Shown piece after piece: positions 18,834-27,924 of a stretch of DNA of 64,000 nucleotides; within the stretch, counting starts at the first letter, position 1; every line of letters begins with the position of its first letter. The notes beneath the pieces were generated by a model, which worked only from the letters and a program-made list of their open reading frames with translations, did no database searches and was not told the DNA's origin. The stretch covers positions 1-64,000 of the forward strand of contig NC_009464.1 of the NCBI RefSeq assembly GCF_000063445.1. The letters are read 5' to 3'. Made by a program: the position numbers and the translations under genes. The DNA is from Methanocella arvoryzae MRE50 (GTDB lineage Archaea; Halobacteriota; Methanocellia; Methanocellales; Methanocellaceae).

Positions 18834-19032
18834 AATGAGACGTTCTCCTTCCCCTGCTTAATATAAGCCTTGGGATTGCTGCCAGATATATTTTTTGTCA
18901 GTCCGGCGGTAGCCTGCAGGCCTTAACCGCTTGTATAGCAGCCGAAAGAAGTTTTTTTCGTGACGTCCACAGCCATGCCAGTACTTTTCCGCATGAATCA
19001 CTGGTCAGAATATTTGTACATTCAGGTCGTGA

Positions 19033-19302
19033 GTGGATGAGATCACCATGATGCGGATTGTAGAACTGGTGCCAGAAGAAGAGTTCACCGACCTCGGAAA
19101 GCTAAAAGCCTTCTACGCCAGCACCATCGTCCAGTGCCTTTCAACCATGGGGTACTCTGCATCGCACGTCGACCAGAGCGAATACTACAGCTACGAGCGA
19201 AAGATCATCCTGGATACCGATGCCCCGGGCAAAATCGTCGATCAGGTGATCAGCGATCCCGATATCCGGGCGAAAGAAGCGTTTTGCGTACTTGTCAAAT
19301 AA
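19033..19302 (+). CDS. Small uncharacterised protein
   Basis: 89 residues if translation begins at GTG 19033, which has an AGGTCGTGA stretch just upstream; ATG 19048 or 19051 would give 84 or 83 residues. No family recognised and no membrane segment. The C-terminal half (ERKIILDTDAPGKIVDQVISDP) has a mixed alpha/beta look. It stands alone between the divergent operon at 18833 and the membrane protein at 19420. Confidence 0.6.
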   Translation: MDEITMMRIVELVPEEEFTDLGKLKAFYASTIVQCLSTMGYSASHVDQSEYYSYERKIILDTDAPGKIVDQVISDPDIRAKEAFCVLVK

Positions 19303-19419
19303 GCACGGCAGCCGGCCATTTTATCTATGGCACGCATATCTGACGAATGAGCGGGCGGTGGAATCTTCCCGTACCAACCCTTTTATATGATCGCCGCACT
19401 TTTTCTGGAGGGTTTAAAC

Positions 19420-19959
19420 ATGGTAGATACAGCCGGCCTTGGGGCCATGATTGTACTTATACTGCTTATCCTGATCGCTCTGGCAATCATTCTCTGGCTC
19501 CTCAACCCTAAAGACAGGCATATAGAGGCTAAACAGGTCAACTCGACCCCGGTACCCTTCGATGACGGCCAGTTCATGGAGGCTTTCGTGAAGCCGATCT
19601 ACGAAGACGGCCTGGAGCACCTGGAGAACGCCGTAGACTCTATCCGCAGCGGCTTCGACATCTATGATAACGGCGCCTACGTGGAAGCGGCAGAGGAGTT
19701 CATCTCTGCGACCCGCAGCACCGACGAAGCCTCCCGCAAGTTCCGGGAAGTCCTCGCCATGGTCGAGGACCAGGAAGCGGCACCTATCAAAAACGCCCGC
19801 GCCAGGCTCACCGAATGCAAGCAGATCCGTCAGGGTGCCAAAGACATGGAAACCGCCTGCGATGCCATGATCGCCGGTAAAAAGGCCGAAGCACAGCCCC
19901 TCCTGGACGGTGCCAGGAATCTCCGCAGGCTGGCTGCAGAATGGAAAAAAGAGCCTTAA
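19420..19959 (+). CDS. Membrane-anchored protein with helical cytoplasmic domain
   Basis: 179 residues. An N-terminal transmembrane helix (about residues 7-30, rich in I and L) is followed by WLLNPKDRH and a long helical region (about 50-178) with repeated A/E/R content, suggesting helical repeats or a coiled coil. ATG 19420 is chosen because GGAGGG sits at 19407-19412; an upstream ATG at 19387 would put extra residues before the helix. Topology suggests a short outside end and a cytoplasmic helical domain. Function unknown. Confidence 0.65.
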   Translation: MVDTAGLGAMIVLILLILIALAIILWLLNPKDRHIEAKQVNSTPVPFDDGQFMEAFVKPIYEDGLEHLENAVDSIRSGFDIYDNGAYVEAAEEFISATRSTDEASRKFREVLAMVEDQEAAPIKNARARLTECKQIRQGAKDMETACDAMIAGKKAEAQPLLDGARNLRRLAAEWKKEP

Positions 19960-19994
19960 GTAAACAACCCGGGCATTACTGGCTCATAAAAGTG

Positions 19995-20660
19995 TCACGG
20001 TATGCCGGTCCCGCCACTCAGTTGCAGGTTGACCATGCCCTGCGCAAGGATCTCGTACTTGATCGAGAGCACAGTGCCGGGCGGAGCACGTTTGACCATG
20101 TCTGAGGCGAAGGTGATGTCGAAGCATATTTTGGGATGTGTCATCTCGTACTTGGACATGGTTTCCGGGAAGAGCAGCTTGGCTGCCACCGCGGGAGAGA
20201 CGCTGAACATGGCTGCGATGGCCGGGAAGCCGGGGTTCTGGGCGAGCATGGCGATCAGTGCGTCGCCGGGCTTTGCCCTGTCCGGGTACTTCGAGGCGAG
20301 GCTGGTGAAGTACGGCGTCTGGGTGACCCGCACCAGCGCTTCTTTGATGAACTCGGGGGTCACTACCTCCTGAGAGTAGTTGGATGACAGGAAACTGTAT
20401 ACCTGATCCGAGTTCACGACGAGGGAGAAGACGTCCCGGTAGCCGTCGAATGTCCTCGGCAGCCTGTACATGGACTGCTCATCGTTCTCCATTTTCACTT
20501 CGAGCACGTCGCAGATCTGCTTCAGCGCAGGCCTGATCTCTTCGTGGCTCTCAAACCCCGACAGCCGGTCTTTGTGGATATCGTGGATGGTCACGTAGTC
20601 GGACTGCGTTGTCAGGTACATGATCAGCTTGATCGCTTGCTCTTGCTTATCGACGGCCAT
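19995..20660 (-). CDS. Uncharacterised protein
   Basis: 221 residues from ATG 20660 (MAVDKQEQ); an ATG at 20699 would add 13 residues. No family recognised. The first 70 residues ([21 protein letters not shown] and [17 protein letters not shown]) look like a winged-helix-type DNA-binding domain, and the rest is helical. It is divergent from the dtdA gene, with about 115 bp between starts. A transcription-factor role is a guess. Confidence 0.6.
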   Translation of the reverse strand: MAVDKQEQAIKLIMYLTTQSDYVTIHDIHKDRLSGFESHEEIRPALKQICDVLEVKMENDEQSMYRLPRTFDGYRDVFSLVVNSDQVYSFLSSNYSQEVVTPEFIKEALVRVTQTPYFTSLASKYPDRAKPGDALIAMLAQNPGFPAIAAMFSVSPAVAAKLLFPETMSKYEMTHPKICFDITFASDMVKRAPPGTVLSIKYEILAQGMVNLQLSGGTGIP

Positions 20661-20747
20661 GGTAATAATCAGTGTTTTCTCCTTTGTGATAATAAACATT
20701 GTTACGCCGGCAGGCGGCGATGGCTGCGGTGTCGATTGTCGGCCCGA

Positions 20748-20754
20748 ATATAAA
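20748..20754 (+). promoter_or_regulatory. TATA box of dtdA
   Basis: The sequence aatataaag gives a TATA box centred about 25 nt before ATG 20776, consistent with a leaderless mRNA starting at that codon. Confidence 0.55.
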
Positions 20755-20775
20755 GTTTTATTACGGGTGGCGAGA

Positions 20776-22194
20776 ATGGTTGTTCCAATGGCGCGCTATA
20801 CCATCATCGTCTCCACTGCTGACTTTGCCAGCGTCACTATCCGGGACAGCCTGCTCAAGCTCGGTTTCTGGGAGAAGACCTACTCGGACAGCCGGTTCAG
20901 GATCTTCCGGCAGGGCAGCTTTGAGATGGTCGAGATCGACGATTACCACGTTTTCCAGGATGGAGTAGACCGGGCCCTTGAAGCCGCGGGGCATAAGCCT
21001 GAGATCATCGTCTTTGCCTCCAAGCACCGGAGCAAAGACGGGCGAAAGACGCTCACAGTCCACCATACCGGCAACTTCGGCGAGGCGAAGTTCGGGGGCA
21101 GGCCGCAGGAACTGGCGACTGCGGCGCCCCGGGTTGCGCAGTCCCTGCTGAAAAGTCTCAGCGCCTCGGTCACCGGCTATAGCGTTTCCTACGAAGCCAC
21201 TCACCACGGGCCTTCCGATCTCCTCACGCCGTCGGTCTACGTCGAGATCGGCAGCACAGAAGAGGAGTGGAGGGACACCAGAGCAGGCGAGGTGGTCGCC
21301 AGGGCGATTATGGCTATTAGTGAAGACCCTGATGCGCCTGTATACGTGGGTATCGGGGGCAACCACTACGCTCCCCGGGAGACTGCTCTTGCACTGGAGG
21401 CGAACGTCGCTTTCGGCCACATCATCGCTGACCACGCGGTTCCCCTGCTGACCGAGAAGACCTTTGCCCAGGCCTTCGAGCGATCCGGCACCCGGCTCGC
21501 CTACGTCGATCGCAAATCCATACCCGCCGAAGGCCGCAAGAGGATCGATGATCTGCTCCAGTCCCACGGCATCGAAGCGCACACCGAATCCCGCATCCGG
21601 GCAGTAGCGCTCAACCCGGTCCTGAAATGCCAGCGCCTGTGGGACATCGCTGCCCCCCGGGGACTATCCAGGCCGCAGGTGCCCGACCGCTTTCGGTCGA
21701 CCCTGCCGGGCTGCGGGCCGCACAAGTGTGCGGCGTGCCCCTTCGGCGTGACGGCAGAGCTGAATAAAGAACTGCTTCTCCTGGCATGCAAGGTTGACCA
21801 GGACCTTGTTAAAGAGGCTTTCCACGCTCAGCCAGCCATCTATTTCCTCGACGCCAACGGCTGCCCTGCGCCGCTCCTCGTCGGGCTGGACAAGAAGTCG
21901 GTGGATGCCGCGGCACTGGCGATTACAGATCGATGCATCGCTATCCTGAAGATGCGCTACACTGTCAAGTACGACTGCATGGAGGAGATGCTGTACGTCT
22001 TCGAGCAGAAATTCGACCCGACGAAAGCTAAATCGCTGGGCGTAGCCCCGGGGCCTGATTTCGGCCGGCTCGCCAGAGGCGAGAGCGTGCAGCTAAAGAG
22101 TGCCGTGATCACTCCCGATCAAGTTTTTTCCGAAAGTGTCACACGAATAAAATTAAATAACTATGCCTACAATAGTGGTAGTGGGGATGGGGCA
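20776..22194 (+). CDS. dtdA: D-aminoacyl-tRNA deacylase (archaeal DtdA), no stop before ftsZ
   Basis: About 470 residues of the archaeal D-tyrosyl/D-aminoacyl-tRNA deacylase family, which removes D-amino acids wrongly attached to tRNA. Family blocks include [44 protein letters not shown] and [10 protein letters not shown]. The start at 20776 fits a TATA box 25 nt upstream. No in-frame stop is present at the expected end: the frame continues directly into ftsZ, giving a combined frame to 23376. A T6 run at 22124-22129 lies where the family ends; a one-base change there would bring stops at 22148-22150 or 22157-22159. Fusion or indel cannot be told apart here. Confidence 0.85.
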
Positions 22195-23376
22195 ATGGAA
22201 CCCAGTATCTTTAACACAGTTTCTAAAGCGGCAAAACAAATCGATGACAAGGGAGAGATCATCGACAGCGAAGAATATCAGGCTAATATCATCGACGGTG
22301 AGGGCCAGATAGCTGCGCCGACTGACATCGGCATCTCCGACGAAGAAATCATGCAGATGATGAAGGAGATGAAGACCAACGTCGTGGTCGTCGGCTGTGG
22401 CGGAGGCGGCTCTAACTCGATCGCCCGCATGGCCCGGGAAGGCATCTCCGGAGCGAAGCTCTACGCAGTGAACACAGATGCACAGCACCTGCTGCACACT
22501 CACGCTGATAAAAAATTCCTCATCGGCAAAAAGCTCACCAGGGGATTTGGAGCAGGCAGCCTGCCGGAAGTCGGCGAAGGGGCTGCCAAAGAAAGCCTGA
22601 ACGAGATCAAGGCAGCGCTGATCAAGTCCGACATGGTCTTCATCACGTGCGGCCTCGGCGGCGGCACGGGCACCGGCTCTGCGCCGGTAGTAGCCCAGGC
22701 GGCCAAAGAATCGGGCGCGCTGACCATCGCCGTCGTCACGACCCCTTTCAAGGCAGAAGGCGCGATTCGCAAGCGGAATGCCGACTGGGGCCTGGCAAAG
22801 CTCAGGGAATCTGCTGACACCGTCATTGTAGTGCCGAACGATAAGCTGCTGGAAGTAGTGCCGGACCTGCCGGTCCAGAAGGCCTTCCGGGTGGCGGATG
22901 CAGTGCTGACGCACGCGGTCAAGGGCATCACCGAGCTGGTCACCAAGCCGGGCCTCGTAAACCTCGACTTCGCCGATATCCGCACCGTCATGTCCAACGG
23001 CGGCGTGGCTATGATCGGCCTGGGAGAAGGCAGCGGCGAGAACAGGGCTATCGACTCGATCAACGCGGCGCTTGAAAGCCCGCTGCTGGACGTGAACATT
23101 TCCACGGCTACCGCGGCCATCGTCAACGTGACGGGCGGCGAAGACATGAGTATCAGCGAGGCGGAAAGCATCGTCGAGCAGGTATCCAACAAGATCGATC
23201 CTGAGGCCCGTATCATCTGGGGCGCTCACGTCGACCCTGAGCTGGAGAACGCTATCCGGACCATGGTAATCATCACTGGGGTGAAGTCCGACCAGATACT
23301 CGGTAAAACTGATCCTCTGGCCCAGGCTGGCAAGACCGTTCGGACACAAAAGTTCGGCATAGACTTCATATCCTGA
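22195..23376 (+). CDS. ftsZ: Cell division protein FtsZ, secE-linked paralogue
   Basis: 393-residue tubulin-like GTPase. The signature GGGTGTG is at residues 155-161; a 60-residue acidic N-terminal extension precedes the first strand ([11 protein letters not shown]). It polymerises into the division ring. ATG 22195 is chosen because GGGGATGGGG sits immediately upstream, as it also does in front of the second ftsZ, and because the product then starts like a normal FtsZ. ftsZ directly before secE and spt5/nusG is a common euryarchaeal gene order. It is in frame with dtdA upstream. Confidence 0.93.
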   Translation: MEPSIFNTVSKAAKQIDDKGEIIDSEEYQANIIDGEGQIAAPTDIGISDEEIMQMMKEMKTNVVVVGCGGGGSNSIARMAREGISGAKLYAVNTDAQHLLHTHADKKFLIGKKLTRGFGAGSLPEVGEGAAKESLNEIKAALIKSDMVFITCGLGGGTGTGSAPVVAQAAKESGALTIAVVTTPFKAEGAIRKRNADWGLAKLRESADTVIVVPNDKLLEVVPDLPVQKAFRVADAVLTHAVKGITELVTKPGLVNLDFADIRTVMSNGGVAMIGLGEGSGENRAIDSINAALESPLLDVNISTATAAIVNVTGGEDMSISEAESIVEQVSNKIDPEARIIWGAHVDPELENAIRTMVIITGVKSDQILGKTDPLAQAGKTVRTQKFGIDFIS

Positions 23377-23460
23377 ATTCTATGCCCGAAAACTTTATCC
23401 GGTAGAACAATATTATCTAATTCGTCTTTTCTTTAAATTCATTTGAAGGACGGAGATATT

Positions 23461-23676
23461 GTGGCAGAGAAGGCAACTCAAAATCAGTTCTCGCTGGAAA
23501 CCATAACCGGCGTGTTAAAACAGTATTACAGGATCATTCAGCTGACGCGCAAGCCGACCAATGAGGAGTTCTTTACCATCGCCAAGGTGGCCGGTGCCGG
23601 CATTCTGCTGATTGGAGTCATCGGTTTCGCAATCTACCTGATCATGGTACAGCTGCCTAAGCTCGTAGGCTTCTAA
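23461..23676 (+). CDS. secE: Protein translocase SecE/Sec61-gamma subunit
   Basis: 71 residues from GTG 23461, which has GGACGGAGAT just upstream; TTG 23443 would add six residues. The family's amphipathic segment ([16 protein letters not shown]) is followed by one transmembrane helix (about residues 45-66). It clamps the SecY channel. It sits between ftsZ and spt5/nusG with 11 nt to the latter, so these genes are one transcription unit. Confidence 0.92.
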   Translation: MAEKATQNQFSLETITGVLKQYYRIIQLTRKPTNEEFFTIAKVAGAGILLIGVIGFAIYLIMVQLPKLVGF

Positions 23677-23687
23677 CGGGGATTCAG

Positions 23688-24182
23688 ATGGCAGACGAAG
23701 CAGCCCAGCAGGCCATTCCGAAGTCGGCGATCTTCGCCGTGAAAACGACCGCCAACCAGGAGCGGTCGGTGGCGAACCTCATCGCCATGGTTACCCGAAA
23801 GGAAAATCTGGACATACGCTCGGTGCTCGTACCCGAAGAACTGAAAGGCTACGTTCTGGTAGAGTCTCCCATGGCGGAGATCGTAGAGGACTGCATCAAG
23901 AACATTCCCCACGCCAAAGCCGTAGTGCGCGGCGCGTCATCGATCACTGAGGTTCAGCACTTCCTGGCGCCCAAGCCGACTGTCACCGGCATATCCGAGG
24001 GCGACATCGTCGAGCTTACCGCCGGCCCGTTCAAGGGCGAAAAGGCCAGAGTCAAGAGGATCGACGAGGCCAAGGAAGAGATCACGGTCGAGCTCTCCGA
24101 AGCCATGGTGCCCATCCCTGTCACTGTCAGAGGCGACATCGTCCGGGTGCTGAGCAAGGAAGAGACCGGCGCAAAGAAATAA
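23688..24182 (+). CDS. spt5: Transcription elongation factor Spt5 (NusG-like)
   Basis: 164 residues: an NGN domain (about 12-95) and a C-terminal KOW domain with [21 protein letters not shown] (about 103-123). It binds RNA polymerase with Spt4 to raise processivity. It begins 11 nt after secE. A strong hairpin terminator starts at its stop codon, separating it from the ribosomal protein genes. Confidence 0.95.
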   Translation: MADEAAQQAIPKSAIFAVKTTANQERSVANLIAMVTRKENLDIRSVLVPEELKGYVLVESPMAEIVEDCIKNIPHAKAVVRGASSITEVQHFLAPKPTVTGISEGDIVELTAGPFKGEKARVKRIDEAKEEITVELSEAMVPIPVTVRGDIVRVLSKEETGAKK

Positions 24183-24215
24183 GGGCACTGAGGTGCCCTT
24201 CCAGTACTTTTTTTA
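24181..24215 (+). terminator. Hairpin terminator after spt5
   Basis: AAGGGCAC (24181-24188) pairs perfectly with GTGCCCTT (24193-24200), loop TGAG, then a T7 run at 24209-24215. The stem starts inside the stop codon. Confidence 0.75.
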
Positions 24216-24343
24216 AGTAAGCTTGCCTACTGTAGCACTCGTTATTGCCGTGTAGTGCCGATGCGGATCTGTCGACCTGATCCACCTTCTGCCGGCACTA
24301 GTGCGGGGTGTGCCTGCTTTTTGGGCGAGGCAAACACAGTAAC

Positions 24344-24360
24344 GTTTAAATATTATATCT
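24344..24360 (+). promoter_or_regulatory. Promoter of the L11-L1-L10-L12 operon
   Basis: GTTTAAATATTATATCT is an AT-rich TATA-type element 36-52 nt before ATG 24396, after a strong terminator, and is the only good promoter before the ribosomal protein genes. A GGTGA ribosome-binding site is at 24385-24389. Confidence 0.6.
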
Positions 24361-24395
24361 GTATTATGCAGTATCACAATTCCAGGTGAATAACC

Positions 24396-24872
24396 ATGGC
24401 AGATGTAGTTGAAGTACTGGTTCCTGGCGGTAAGGCGAATCCGGGACCCCCACTGGGTCCGGCGCTCGGTCCCCTTGGAATCAACATCAAGAAAGTGGTC
24501 GATGAGATCAACAACAAGACCAAAGACTACAACGGTATGACCGTCCCGGTCAAGGTCATCGTCGACGCCAGCCGTAACTTTACGGTTGAAGTTGGAACAC
24601 CACCGACATCTGCATTAGTTCTTTCGGAATTGAAGCTTGAGAAGGGCTCGGGCACTCCCAACACTAACTTTATTGGCAGCCTGACCATCGAACAAGCGAT
24701 CAAAGTTGCCCAGATGAAGAGAGACGCGATGCTTAGCTACACCCTGAAGAACGCCGTCAAGGAAGTTGCAGGAACCTGTGTCAGCTTAGGTGTCATGATA
24801 GAGGGCAAGAAGCCGAAGGAATTTATCGCAGAAGTAAATGCGGGAAAATACGACGATAAACTGTCGGAGTAA
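24396..24872 (+). CDS. rpl11: Ribosomal protein L11
   Basis: 158-residue large-subunit protein of the GTPase-associated centre, with the signature [20 protein letters not shown] near residues 8-27 and the C-terminal rRNA-binding domain. It has a GGTGA site 6 nt before its ATG. It is the first gene of the four-gene stalk operon. Confidence 0.96.
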   Translation: MADVVEVLVPGGKANPGPPLGPALGPLGINIKKVVDEINNKTKDYNGMTVPVKVIVDASRNFTVEVGTPPTSALVLSELKLEKGSGTPNTNFIGSLTIEQAIKVAQMKRDAMLSYTLKNAVKEVAGTCVSLGVMIEGKKPKEFIAEVNAGKYDDKLSE

Positions 24873-24974
24873 CATTAATGGCGACACTGACTGGTGTTAC
24901 TAACACCTGCTGTGTCGTTACGACATTTTAACTGTCGTAGTAGACCGTAAGGTCGTGGACTACGGAGGAATTTA
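24873..24974 (+). promoter_or_regulatory. Structured spacer upstream of L1 gene
   Basis: The 102-nt spacer folds into successive hairpins by eye. The first has an outer stem CGACAC (24882-24887)/GTGTCG (24912-24917) and an inner stem GGTGT/ACACC separated by an asymmetric internal loop. The second pairs TACGACA (24919-24925) with TGTCGTA (24933-24939). The third is GACC-GTAA-GGTC (24943-24954), a GNRA-type tetraloop. GGAGG then precedes ATG 24975. L1 is known to repress its own operon mRNA in methanogens, so this may be a control site; the contact is inferred. Confidence 0.5.
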
Positions 24975-25616
24975 ATGGCAAGAAAAGAAACGGTCGAAGC
25001 TGTCAAGAAAGCACTTGCCAGCAGGCCAAAAAGGAACTTTTCCGAAAGTGTTGATCTTGCTATCAATCTCAAAAACATAGACATGAGCCAGCCCAAGAAC
25101 AGGGTTGACGAGGACATCATCCTCCCGAGCGGGCTCGGCAAGACCATCAAGGTCGCCGTGTTTGCCAAGGGTGAGGTTGCCGTCAACGCCGAGAAGGCCG
25201 GCGCAGACTATGTCTTCCCACCGGAAGAGATTGAGAAGCTGGGCGCTGACAAGCCCCGGGCTAAGAAATTAGCCTCAGAGGTCAACTTCTTCATTGCTGA
25301 AACAGCCTACATGCCTACGATCGGTAAGAGGCTCGGTACTGTGCTCGGCCCGAGGGGCAAAATGCCCGCTCCGCTGCCGCCGCAGGCTGACGTCACCGCT
25401 CTGATCACCAGGCAGAAAAAGTCGATCAAAATCAGATCCAAGGACAGGCTCACGTTCCATGCCACCATCGGCACGGAGACGATGACCCCTGAAGAGATCG
25501 CCGAGAACATCGACGCTATCATCAAGAGGCTAGAGACGAAGCTCGAAAAGGGCAAGCAGAACATCCACGCGATCTACGTCAAGACGACGATGGGCCCCGC
25601 TGTGAAGGTGATGTAA
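24975..25616 (+). CDS. rpl1: Ribosomal protein L1
   Basis: 213-residue L1 stalk protein with the family core TIGKRLGTVLGPRGKMPAPLP near residues 115-135. Length is typical for archaea. It starts after a GGAGG site and a structured 102-nt spacer, unlike the tight spacing elsewhere in the operon; L10 starts 2 nt after it. In methanogens L1 also acts as translational repressor of this operon. Confidence 0.96.
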   Translation: MARKETVEAVKKALASRPKRNFSESVDLAINLKNIDMSQPKNRVDEDIILPSGLGKTIKVAVFAKGEVAVNAEKAGADYVFPPEEIEKLGADKPRAKKLASEVNFFIAETAYMPTIGKRLGTVLGPRGKMPAPLPPQADVTALITRQKKSIKIRSKDRLTFHATIGTETMTPEEIAENIDAIIKRLETKLEKGKQNIHAIYVKTTMGPAVKVM

Positions 25617-25618
25617 GC

Positions 25619-26533
25619 ATGAACGCCGAAGCAGAGGTACACCACAGCGAACACATTCCCCAGTGGAAGAAAGACGAGATCAAGAAGATCGTGGACGGCG
25701 TGCACTCCCACAAGGTAGTCGGCATCGTCGACGTACGCGGCGTTCCGGCCGACTCGCTGCAGAAGATGCGGCGGAACCTGCTGGGCAAAGTCGAGATGCG
25801 CATGGTGCGCAACACGCTCTCGACCATCGCTTTCGACTCTCTCCCCGAGGGCGAGAAGGCGAAGGAACTGGCAAAGTACGTAGACGGCCAGATGCTGATC
25901 GTCTACACTAACGACAACCCGTTCAAGCTCTACAAGCTCCTGAACGCTACCAAATCCAAGCGTGCAGCCAAGGGCGGCGACATAGCCCCCAGCGACATCG
26001 TGATCCCCAAGGGACCGACCTCGTTCAAGCCCGGCCCACTTGTTGGCGAATTCCAGCAGGTCGGCATACCGGCAGGCATCGAGGGTGGCAAAGTAGTCAT
26101 CAAGGACACTAAGACCGTCGTCAAGCAGGGCGAGAAGATCTCGGCCAAGCTGGCAGAGGCGCTCACCCGGTTAGAGATTATGCCCATCGATGTGGGTCTG
26201 AATCTCATGGCGGCAGTCGAAGGTCACATGCTCTACAAGCCTGAAGACCTGGGTATGGACGAGGATCTGCTCCGTGACATGTTTGCACAGGCAGCGGCCC
26301 ACGCGTTCAACCTGAGCATTGAGGCAGGCATCACCACCAAGGACACAATCGAGCCGCTCATCCAGAAGGCGGTCATGGAGTCCAAGGCGCTCGCAGTGAA
26401 TGCCCCCATATTCGAGAAGGACGTCATGGACTTAATTATGTCCAAGGCTGAGATGGAGATGCTGGCAGTCGCAAAGATGGTAGCCGGCAAAGAAAATGCA
26501 CTTGACGATGAGCTCAAGGCAAAAGTACAATAA
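25619..26533 (+). CDS. rpl10: Ribosomal protein L10 (acidic stalk base, aP0)
   Basis: 304 residues. The rRNA-binding N-terminal domain (about 1-105) and the archaeal inserted domain (about 106-205) with GPTSFKPGPLVGEFQQVGIPA are present, then helical L12-binding spines. Archaeal aP0 normally ends in an acidic linker and a GLGALFG-like tail shared with L12; here the protein stops at DDELKAKVQ, so that tail is missing. The start is 2 nt after the L1 stop. Confidence 0.95.
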   Translation: MNAEAEVHHSEHIPQWKKDEIKKIVDGVHSHKVVGIVDVRGVPADSLQKMRRNLLGKVEMRMVRNTLSTIAFDSLPEGEKAKELAKYVDGQMLIVYTNDNPFKLYKLLNATKSKRAAKGGDIAPSDIVIPKGPTSFKPGPLVGEFQQVGIPAGIEGGKVVIKDTKTVVKQGEKISAKLAEALTRLEIMPIDVGLNLMAAVEGHMLYKPEDLGMDEDLLRDMFAQAAAHAFNLSIEAGITTKDTIEPLIQKAVMESKALAVNAPIFEKDVMDLIMSKAEMEMLAVAKMVAGKENALDDELKAKVQ

Positions 26534-26555
26534 CATTAACTAAGAGGTGTCAACA

Positions 26556-26867
26556 ATGGAATACGTATACGCAGCACTTTTACTACACAAGGCTGGTAAG
26601 GCAGTCGATGAGGCAGGAGTCAGCTCCGTTCTGAAGGCAGCTGGAGTAGAGGTAAACGAGGCCCGTGTCAAGGCCCTGGTTGCAGCCCTGGAAGGCGTCA
26701 ACATCGACGAGGCTATCTCCAAGGCAGCATTCGCAGCAGCTCCGGCCCCGGCCGCAGCCGCAGCTCCGGCCGCAGCCGAAGCCGCAGCAGCCCCGGCAGA
26801 GGACGAGAAGAAGAAGGAAGAGGAAGAGGCATCCGGCATGGAAGGCCTCGGCGCTCTGTTTGGCTAA
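26556..26867 (+). CDS. rpl12: Ribosomal protein L12 (archaeal P1-type)
   Basis: 103 residues. The dimerising N-terminal domain ([15 protein letters not shown]) is followed by an Ala-Pro hinge, an acidic [11 protein letters not shown] stretch and the factor-binding tail GLGALFG. ATG 26556 is used because GAGGTG is at 26544-26549, making an in-frame GTG at 26547 part of that site. Multiple copies sit on L10 to recruit elongation factors. Confidence 0.95.
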   Translation: MEYVYAALLLHKAGKAVDEAGVSSVLKAAGVEVNEARVKALVAALEGVNIDEAISKAAFAAAPAPAAAAAPAAAEAAAAPAEDEKKKEEEEASGMEGLGALFG

Positions 26868-26901
26868 AAAAGCCAAACATCCCTTTTTCTTTCATTTTTT
26901 T
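26858..26901 (+). terminator. Terminator of the stalk operon
   Basis: GTTTGGCT (26858-26865) and AGCCAAAC (26871-26878) form an 8-bp stem with a five-A loop, then a long T-rich tract to about 26901. The stem includes the last coding bases and the first base of the stop codon. Confidence 0.75.
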
Positions 26902-27033
26902 ATAAAATAAGCGTTTTATAATAAAGTAATTTCCCTCCAACCTGTACTTTCTACTGCTCAAGCACCAGAACTTCGCATTTATCTGTAGCTTACTTTTAAA
27001 TGCCCGTACAAAGAGCGGTTATATCGCGATACT

Positions 27034-27798
27034 ATGTCGCCGGGGGGAACAGGCGTTACACTTGAACAGGTAAAAACTGGCGTAGACGGTCTTGATATCC
27101 TGCTCAGCGGAGGCTTCGTCAAGGGCTCGACCATCCTCATTTCGGGCAGCTACGGCTCAGGTAAGACACTGCTGGCGCTCCAGTACGCGTTTTACCAGGC
27201 CCAGCGCGGGGATAAGGTTCTATATGTCAGCACCAGCGAGCCTGTCTTTAAGATCCGCCAGTTCGCCGGGAACCTGGCATTCTTCGACGAGTCCCTCGTA
27301 CGCACTGGCTATAGTGGTATAGCCGGCAAGAAAGATCGGAATCACGCCGGCTTCGTGGAATTCGTGGAGTCTTCAATGGGTATAGTCACTGGTATCTACT
27401 TCAACGACGTCAGTTCTCTGATGGAGGAGATCCGGGACATGGTAAACAGCAAGGGTATACAGCACCTGATCATCGACCCGATCACCACCATTTCCATGCT
27501 GTATGACAGCGAGGCCGACCTGCGGAAAGACCTCCTGCTGATGAGTGCCTGGCTCACAAGGATGGGCTGCACTGTACTACTCACTGCCGAGGCGTCCGAT
27601 CAGAAGCTGCTGGACGTGGAAAAGTACCTTGCCGACTGCGTCATCGATCTACGTTCCCACATGGAATCCGACGAGCGGCGCTTCAGCATCTGCATCGAAA
27701 AGCTCCGGGGCAACAGACAGCTGATGTGCAGCCAGCAGTACCTGCCCGGCAGCGATGGCATAAAAATGCTCACCCGGGAGCAGGCTGTGTCCGAGTAA
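27034..27798 (+). CDS. KaiC-like RecA-superfamily ATPase
   Basis: 254 residues, one KaiC-like domain. Walker A GSYGSGKT is at residues 38-45 after the typical TGVDGLDILLSGGFVKG lead; a Walker B-like hydrophobic stretch HLIIDPIT follows near 145-152. Such single-domain proteins are common in methanogens and have mostly unknown signalling roles. It is monocistronic, ending in a strong hairpin. Confidence 0.85.
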   Translation: MSPGGTGVTLEQVKTGVDGLDILLSGGFVKGSTILISGSYGSGKTLLALQYAFYQAQRGDKVLYVSTSEPVFKIRQFAGNLAFFDESLVRTGYSGIAGKKDRNHAGFVEFVESSMGIVTGIYFNDVSSLMEEIRDMVNSKGIQHLIIDPITTISMLYDSEADLRKDLLLMSAWLTRMGCTVLLTAEASDQKLLDVEKYLADCVIDLRSHMESDERRFSICIEKLRGNRQLMCSQQYLPGSDGIKMLTREQAVSE

Positions 27799-27825
27799 CG
27801 ATTATTTGCCGGTGAATACTAGAAG

Positions 27826-27868
27826 CAACACTGCGCAGCAGTGGTAGCATGCGCAGTGTTGTCTTCCC
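27826..27868 (+). terminator. Hairpin terminator after KaiC-like gene
   Basis: CAACACTGCGCA (27826-27837) and TGCGCAGTGTTG (27850-27861) form a perfect 12-bp stem with a 12-nt loop, followed by a pyrimidine-rich tcttcccct. Confidence 0.65.
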
Positions 27869-27924
27869 CTACGATGCACCATTATCTGTAACAAGTTAAG
27901 TAGATCGAGGCACATCTACAATCT

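Noticed and set aside
20620-20775. Extended N-terminus of DtdA
   Set aside because: The extra 52 residues overlap the divergent gene and its promoter; the TATA box at 20748 places the start at 20776.
22153-23349. Long antisense frames over ftsZ
   Set aside because: High-GC codon use opens long antisense frames; the sense strand encodes a full FtsZ.
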